A stretch of 64,000 bases of DNA from Abelmoschus esculentus (lineage: Eukaryota; Streptophyta; Magnoliopsida; Malvales; Malvaceae), in NCBI GenBank assembly GCA_035048815.1, contig JAUCBN010000017.1:4956936-5020935 (forward strand), given 5' to 3'. The notes under the pieces were generated by a model. That model made no database searches. It saw only the letters and a list, made by a program, of their open reading frames with translations, and was not told the DNA's origin. Position numbers and translations under genes: made by a program. Below are positions 60,080-64,000 of the stretch, one piece after another. Numbering within the stretch: position 1 is the first letter of the stretch; each line of letters opens with the position of its first letter.

Positions 60080-60446
60080 TTGAATAAAAAGTGTGATTTG
60101 TTGAATAAAATGCATTGTTGGTTTGAAAAGTGTTTGCCATGTTGAATAAAGTGTGTTGTTGGCATGTAATGTGTGTAGTTGATGTGTCAAATATGTATTG
60201 GTTTGTTATGTGTTGTGGTTGGTTTGTTAGAATGTTAGAATGAACATGATATGTTGATGTTGTATATATATATATTGTGAGTGCATCTAGAATGAATGCG
60301 GGTAAAAGAGATGGTTAGTTGCACATTGCCTATGCCATTACGTTTTTAAATGTTTTTCGGTTTCCCTTGGATCTTGCCCGAATGTAAGTTTATTATGTCT
60401 TAATGTTCTGTTTTAAAATTGCATGTCTGAAATTTGTTTCTAGACA
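60080..60446 (+). other. 5' leader of the right-hand chromovirus
   Basis: Non-coding. It carries TATATATATATATTG near 60264-60278 and matches the leader of the nested element (37471-37809, minus strand). Gag begins directly after it. Confidence 0.7.
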
Positions 60447-61994
60447 ATGCCTCCGAGATGTGAGACGCGAGCTACTGCAAGCTTGATCACGGAAGGTCAA
60501 GCCGAGGGAGAGGCCAACGTGAGAGAGGAACCGCTTCCACCTCCTCCACCAGTTGGTGTGCCATCCGCTGGTGTACCTCCGGTTCCAGTGGGAGGTCAAT
60601 TCAGAGGCTTTGCACCGTTCATACAGGCTATGACGGGTGCGTTTCAGGTAGCTATAGCTGGAGTGCATGTACCGGCTCCCGCACCTACCGTTGTTGTTAG
60701 CCTAGGGCTACCACTTGAGCGTTTGCGTAGCTTGGGAGGTGTTGAGTTTCGTGGGTCTGACCCGAGTACGGCTGAGGAGTGGCTGGCTAGCACTGAGAGG
60801 ATTCTAGACCAGATGGACTGTCAGGATGCCCGTAGGATGGGTTGTGTAGTCTCTCTGCTTCAGGGGGATGCTTATAGGTGGTGGACTACCACGAGAGCAG
60901 GTGTAGCAGTCGCTAACTTGACTTGGGAGTACTTCAGGACCGCTTTTGTGCGGAAGTTTTTGGGACCACAATATGAGGATGCAAAGAAGAGGGAGTTTAT
61001 GTCCCTGGTGCAGGGCACTAGGAGTGTGGCAGACTATGAGGTACAGTTTATCCGGTTGAGTCACTATACTCCGGAGTTGGTTCCTACGGATGCTAAGAGG
61101 TGTGATAGGTTCCGGTATGGTTTGGATCCGGAGATCAAGACTTACTTGTTAGCTGCAGAGTATACTGAGTTCGATGTGCTCGTGAATCGGGCTAAGGATG
61201 TTGAGGAGTCTTTGAGGGAGGCTAGGAAGTCTTCCGATGTTGGAAAGAGGCCTGCTGAGGCTAGTACCCAAGGTGGTAAGGGTAAGAGGTTTCGGGACAA
61301 CCGATATAGAGCTGATCGATGCCGAGGTGATTTTGGACACGGCGGACGTGCTCAACAGTACGGTAGAGGTGGTGATGCAGCAGTTTGTAACTTGTGTTCT
61401 AAACGCCATCCGGGAGAGTGTTGGTGGGCCACTGGTGCCTGTATGGTTTGTGGATCTAAGGATCACAAGAGGAAGGATTGTCCGAGGTTTACTGGTGAGG
61501 CTGGTAACCGAGTTGAGGTTGCCGTGGCACCTGGTAGAGGACGCGGCGGAGGTAGAGGTCCTCTTCAGAGACAAGGAGGTGGCCGTGGAGTTTATGCTCA
61601 GCGTGGGACCCGTAATGCTACAGATGTGGTTGCAGGTACTTTTTCTTTACAGAATGTACCGTTGTTTTCTTTGATAGATTCGGGATCTACGCATTCTTAT
61701 GTTTTGAGTGAGCATGCATATATGTTGGATACCCCTGTTGATGTTTTAGATGTGGGAGTTGTGGTTACTAGTTCTTTGGGTGAGACGGTGACCGTAAAGA
61801 GGTTATATAGGAGATGTCCGTTGGAGGTGCAAGGGCATGTCTTTGAGGTTGACTTGATGGAGTTGCCGTTTCATGGTTTTGACCTTATCTTGGGAGTTGA
61901 CTGGTTAACGGAGCATAAAGCTGTAGTGGATTTTGAAAAGAAACGTGTTACTTTGAAGTTGTTGGATGGTAGTGAGGTTGTGGTTAAGAGTTAG
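60447..61994 (+). CDS. gag-protease polyprotein, 515 aa
   Basis: Starts MPPRCETR, the common chromovirus gag start. After a proline-rich linker (residues 27-47), the capsid domain spans about 96-225 (AEEWLASTERIL, YRWW, YEVQFIRLSHYTPEL). Two zinc knuckles follow: CNLCSKRHPGEC (314-325) and CMVCGSKDHKRKDC (332-345), then an RG-rich segment (363-380). The retropepsin has the active site DSGST (411-415) and the partner block DLILGVDWL (479-487). It ends at TAG 61992-61994, in the same frame as RT, so this is one gag-pol frame closed by a stop. Gag packages the RNA; protease cuts the polyprotein. Confidence 0.93.
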   Translation: MPPRCETRATASLITEGQAEGEANVREEPLPPPPPVGVPSAGVPPVPVGGQFRGFAPFIQAMTGAFQVAIAGVHVPAPAPTVVVSLGLPLERLRSLGGVEFRGSDPSTAEEWLASTERILDQMDCQDARRMGCVVSLLQGDAYRWWTTTRAGVAVANLTWEYFRTAFVRKFLGPQYEDAKKREFMSLVQGTRSVADYEVQFIRLSHYTPELVPTDAKRCDRFRYGLDPEIKTYLLAAEYTEFDVLVNRAKDVEESLREARKSSDVGKRPAEASTQGGKGKRFRDNRYRADRCRGDFGHGGRAQQYGRGGDAAVCNLCSKRHPGECWWATGACMVCGSKDHKRKDCPRFTGEAGNRVEVAVAPGRGRGGGRGPLQRQGGGRGVYAQRGTRNATDVVAGTFSLQNVPLFSLIDSGSTHSYVLSEHAYMLDTPVDVLDVGVVVTSSLGETVTVKRLYRRCPLEVQGHVFEVDLMELPFHGFDLILGVDWLTEHKAVVDFEKKRVTLKLLDGSEVVVKS

Positions 61995-62006
61995 TATACG
62001 AGATTC

Positions 62007-63533
62007 TTGTCTAATGTGGTTTCGGCCTTACAAGCGGAAAGGTTGATGCAACATGGTGGTGTAGCTTATCTAGCTTATGTGATGAATCCGGGTTTAGGAG
62101 AGGTTCGAGTGCAGGACATTCGGACGGTATGTGACTTTCCGGATGTTTTTCCTAAGGAGTTGCCAGGATTACCTCCCGATCGTGGTGTGGAGTTCAGTAT
62201 CGAGCTTTATGCTGGTACTAATCCGGTGTCCATTGCTCCGTATCGCATGGCACCTAAGGAGTTAAAGGAATTAAAGATGCAGTTGCAAGAGTTGCTTGAC
62301 CGTGGTTTTATACGACCGAGTGTTTCACCATGGGGTGCACCGGTGTTGTTTGTGAAGAAGAAAGATGGCACTATGAGGATGTGCATTGATTATCGGCAAT
62401 TGAATAAGTTAACCGTGAAGAATAAGTATCCTTTGCCGAGGATTGATGACTTGTTCGATCAGTTTCGAGGAGCAAGTGTGTTCTCGAAGATTGATTTGAG
62501 GTCAGGGTACTATCAGTTGAAAGTGAAAAAGGAGGATGTGTTGAAAACGGCTTTTCGGACAAGGTATGGGCATTATGAGTTTTTGGTGATGCCGTTTGGT
62601 TTGACAAATGCCCCGGCTGCTTTTATGGATATGATGAACCGGGTGTTTCATGAGTACTTGGATCAGTTTGTGGTAGTGTTTATAGATGATATCCTTGTGT
62701 ATTCACGTACCGAGGAAGATCATGATCGGCATTTGCGGTTGGTGATGCAAGTATTGAAAGAGAACCAGTTATATGCTAAGTTAAGTAAGTGTGAGTTTTG
62801 GTTAAAAGAGGTGGTGTTTCTCGGTCATGTGGTGTCGGAAAAGGGTATTAGCGTTGATCCAAAGAAGATAGAGGCTGTTATGGGTTGGAAGCAACCGAGA
62901 TCAGTGTCGGAGGTTCGGAGTTTTCTAGGTTTAGCTGGGTATTATCGTAGATTCGTTGAGGGTTTTTCGAGCATTTCTGCTCCTATGACCAAGTTGTTAC
63001 AAAAGAAGGTTCCGTTTGAGTGGAAAGAAAGTCAACAAAAGAGTTTTGAGAAGTTGAAGGAAGTGTTGACTAGTGCACCGGTGTTGGTACAACCCGAGTC
63101 CGGTAAGGATTTTGTGGTTTATAGTGATGCATCGTATATTGGTCTTGGGTGTGTTTTGATGCAAGAGGGGAAAGTTGTGGCTTATGCTTCTAGACAGTTG
63201 AGGGTGCATGAAAAGAACTATCCGACGCATGATTTGGAGTTGGCGGCGGTGGTTTTTGCTTTGAAGATATGGAGACATTACTTGTATGGGGAGAAGTGTA
63301 CTATATATACGGATCATAAGTGTTTGAAGTATCTCATGTCACAAAAGGACTTGAATCTTAGGCAACGAAGATGGATGGAGTTGCTTAAGGATTATGACTT
63401 ATCGATTGAGTATCATCCGGGGAAAACCAATGTTGTGGCCGATGCTTTGAGCCGTAAGGCGGCGGTTGAGTTGAGAGCAATGTTTTCTAAGTTGAGTATT
63501 TCTAAGGAAGGTGGTTTAGTAGCGGAGTTGTAA
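62007..63533 (+). CDS. Reverse transcriptase-RNase H, 508 aa
   Basis: Same frame as gag-protease, resuming after the TAG. The open frame really continues from 61995; the ATG at 62007 is only the first methionine. RT blocks: FIRPSVSPWGAPV (101-113), DYRQLNK (128-134), SKIDLRSGYYQL (160-171), MPFGLTNAPAAF (195-206), catalytic FVVVFIDDILVYS (221-233), FLGHVVS (271-277). RNase H acidic residues sit at D374 (YSDAS), E411 (DLELAA), D436 (YTDHK) and D479 (VADALS). All catalytic residues are present, so the domain looks intact. It ends at TAA 63531-63533 within the linker to integrase. Confidence 0.93.
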   Translation: MSNVVSALQAERLMQHGGVAYLAYVMNPGLGEVRVQDIRTVCDFPDVFPKELPGLPPDRGVEFSIELYAGTNPVSIAPYRMAPKELKELKMQLQELLDRGFIRPSVSPWGAPVLFVKKKDGTMRMCIDYRQLNKLTVKNKYPLPRIDDLFDQFRGASVFSKIDLRSGYYQLKVKKEDVLKTAFRTRYGHYEFLVMPFGLTNAPAAFMDMMNRVFHEYLDQFVVVFIDDILVYSRTEEDHDRHLRLVMQVLKENQLYAKLSKCEFWLKEVVFLGHVVSEKGISVDPKKIEAVMGWKQPRSVSEVRSFLGLAGYYRRFVEGFSSISAPMTKLLQKKVPFEWKESQQKSFEKLKEVLTSAPVLVQPESGKDFVVYSDASYIGLGCVLMQEGKVVAYASRQLRVHEKNYPTHDLELAAVVFALKIWRHYLYGEKCTIYTDHKCLKYLMSQKDLNLRQRRWMELLKDYDLSIEYHPGKTNVVADALSRKAAVELRAMFSKLSISKEGGLVAEL

Positions 63534-64000
63534 GTAAAACCTATTTTGGTTGAGATGATCAAGGTGAAACAGTTGGAGGATGAGACTTTGGTACCTTTTG
63601 TGGAGGATATTGCTGAGGGTAGACCGACTGATTATCACTTTGATGATGATGAGGTGTTGTGTTTTAGAGGTCGGATTGTGGTGCCCGATGATCAGGAGTT
63701 GAGGCAAGCTATCTTGGTGGAGGCTCATACTAGTCCGTTTGCTATGCATCCGGGTAGTGTGAAGATGTATAGAGATCTCGGAAGTGTGTACTTTTGGGTT
63801 GGTTTAAAGAGAGATGTGACGGAGTTTGTTTCTCGTTGTATGGTGTGTCAGCGGGTGAAAGCTGAACATCAGTTTCCTGCAGGTTTGTTGCAAGCGGTTC
63901 AAGTTCCGGAGTGGAAATGGGAGAGAATCACCATGGATTTTGTGACGGGGTTACCTTTAACACCGTCCAGAAAGGATTCCATATGGGTGATTGTTGATAG
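63534..64000 (+). CDS. Integrase N-terminal part, cut by the window end
   Basis: Open in the same frame from directly after the TAA to the window end. The HHCC zinc-binding region is visible: EAHTS and MHPGS supply the histidines, RCMVCQRVKAEH the cysteines. The core begins with KWERITMDFVTGLPLTP, which holds the first catalytic aspartate. The second aspartate, the glutamate and the expected chromodomain lie beyond base 64000. No strong independent start codon is apparent, so expression would need readthrough or reinitiation. Confidence 0.88.

Larger units (their letters stand above)
56535..64000 (+). mobile_element. Well-preserved chromovirus, 3' end outside window
   Basis: 5' LTR 56535-60058, tRNA-Met primer site, leader, gag-protease frame, RT-RNase H frame, and the integrase start reaching the window end. 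It inserted in satellite array 2; the left flank ATTTG (56530-56534) is the candidate target duplication, and its partner lies outside. It belongs to the TGTAACATCCCG family, with the palindrome module in its LTR. Only two in-frame stops interrupt the visible coding region. Confidence 0.93.

Noticed and set aside
1..64000. A defence, toxin or metabolic gene system, or any host gene
   Set aside because: All recognisable coding sequence belongs to retroelements, and the rest is LTR, satellite or unassigned repeat. No intron-exon host gene, tRNA, rRNA or telomeric array was seen by eye.

Overview
The window looks like plant nuclear repeat DNA, probably eudicot pericentromere or centromere. I found no host gene, rRNA or tRNA gene. 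Everything I can identify is satellite DNA or transposable elements nested in one another. Evidence for a plant is the set of element types: chromodomain-bearing Ty3/Gypsy elements primed by initiator tRNA-Met, an Athila-type element primed by tRNA-Asp, an element with a tRNA-Arg primer site, and a LINE whose ORF1 has a DUF4283/CCHC layout. I do not name a species.

Layout. 1-10723: the 3' part of an old chromovirus riddled with stop codons. Its 3' LTR (from 4749) is split by a reverse-oriented solo LTR of another family (5605-9452, 5-bp target duplication TGTTG). 10724-16110: tandem satellite, about 170 bp per monomer. 16111-52565: a 36-kb transposon island. 52566-56534: the same satellite again, same strand. 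56535-64000: the 5' LTR (3.5 kb) and gag-protease-RT-RNaseH-integrase part of a much better preserved chromovirus, cut by the window end.

The 36-kb island is stacked. Its base is LINE-derived sequence on the minus strand (16111-17090, then 43020-47036, then 51825-52565). A non-autonomous Athila-like element (17091-43019) sits in the LINE. Inside the Athila-like element are two solo LTRs of the right-hand chromovirus family: 19650-23093 (duplication TTAAA) and 28614-42964 (duplication ACTTT). The second solo LTR is itself split by a complete reverse-oriented member of the same family, 30051-41142 (duplication GGTAA). An Ogre/Tat-like remnant (47037-51819, duplication AGTTG) sits in the right part of the LINE region. 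Around 35 kb the order of insertion is therefore satellite, LINE, Athila, solo chromovirus LTR, complete chromovirus.

The strongest leads are in the non-coding parts. Two diverged LTR families share a collinear set of modules: an array of small hairpins whose arms change together, a conserved CCTCACTAAG motif, and an array of palindromes with a fixed TCGA core but different, still self-complementary flanks. Both satellite arrays carry the same variant-monomer order, suggesting a higher-order repeat. Two chromovirus copies share the same in-frame stop between RNase H and integrase. One chromovirus copy has its gag-protease-RT region replaced by 2.6 kb of unrecognised sequence. The Athila-like element carries a plant transposon-protein ORF with its own TATA box in place of RT and integrase.
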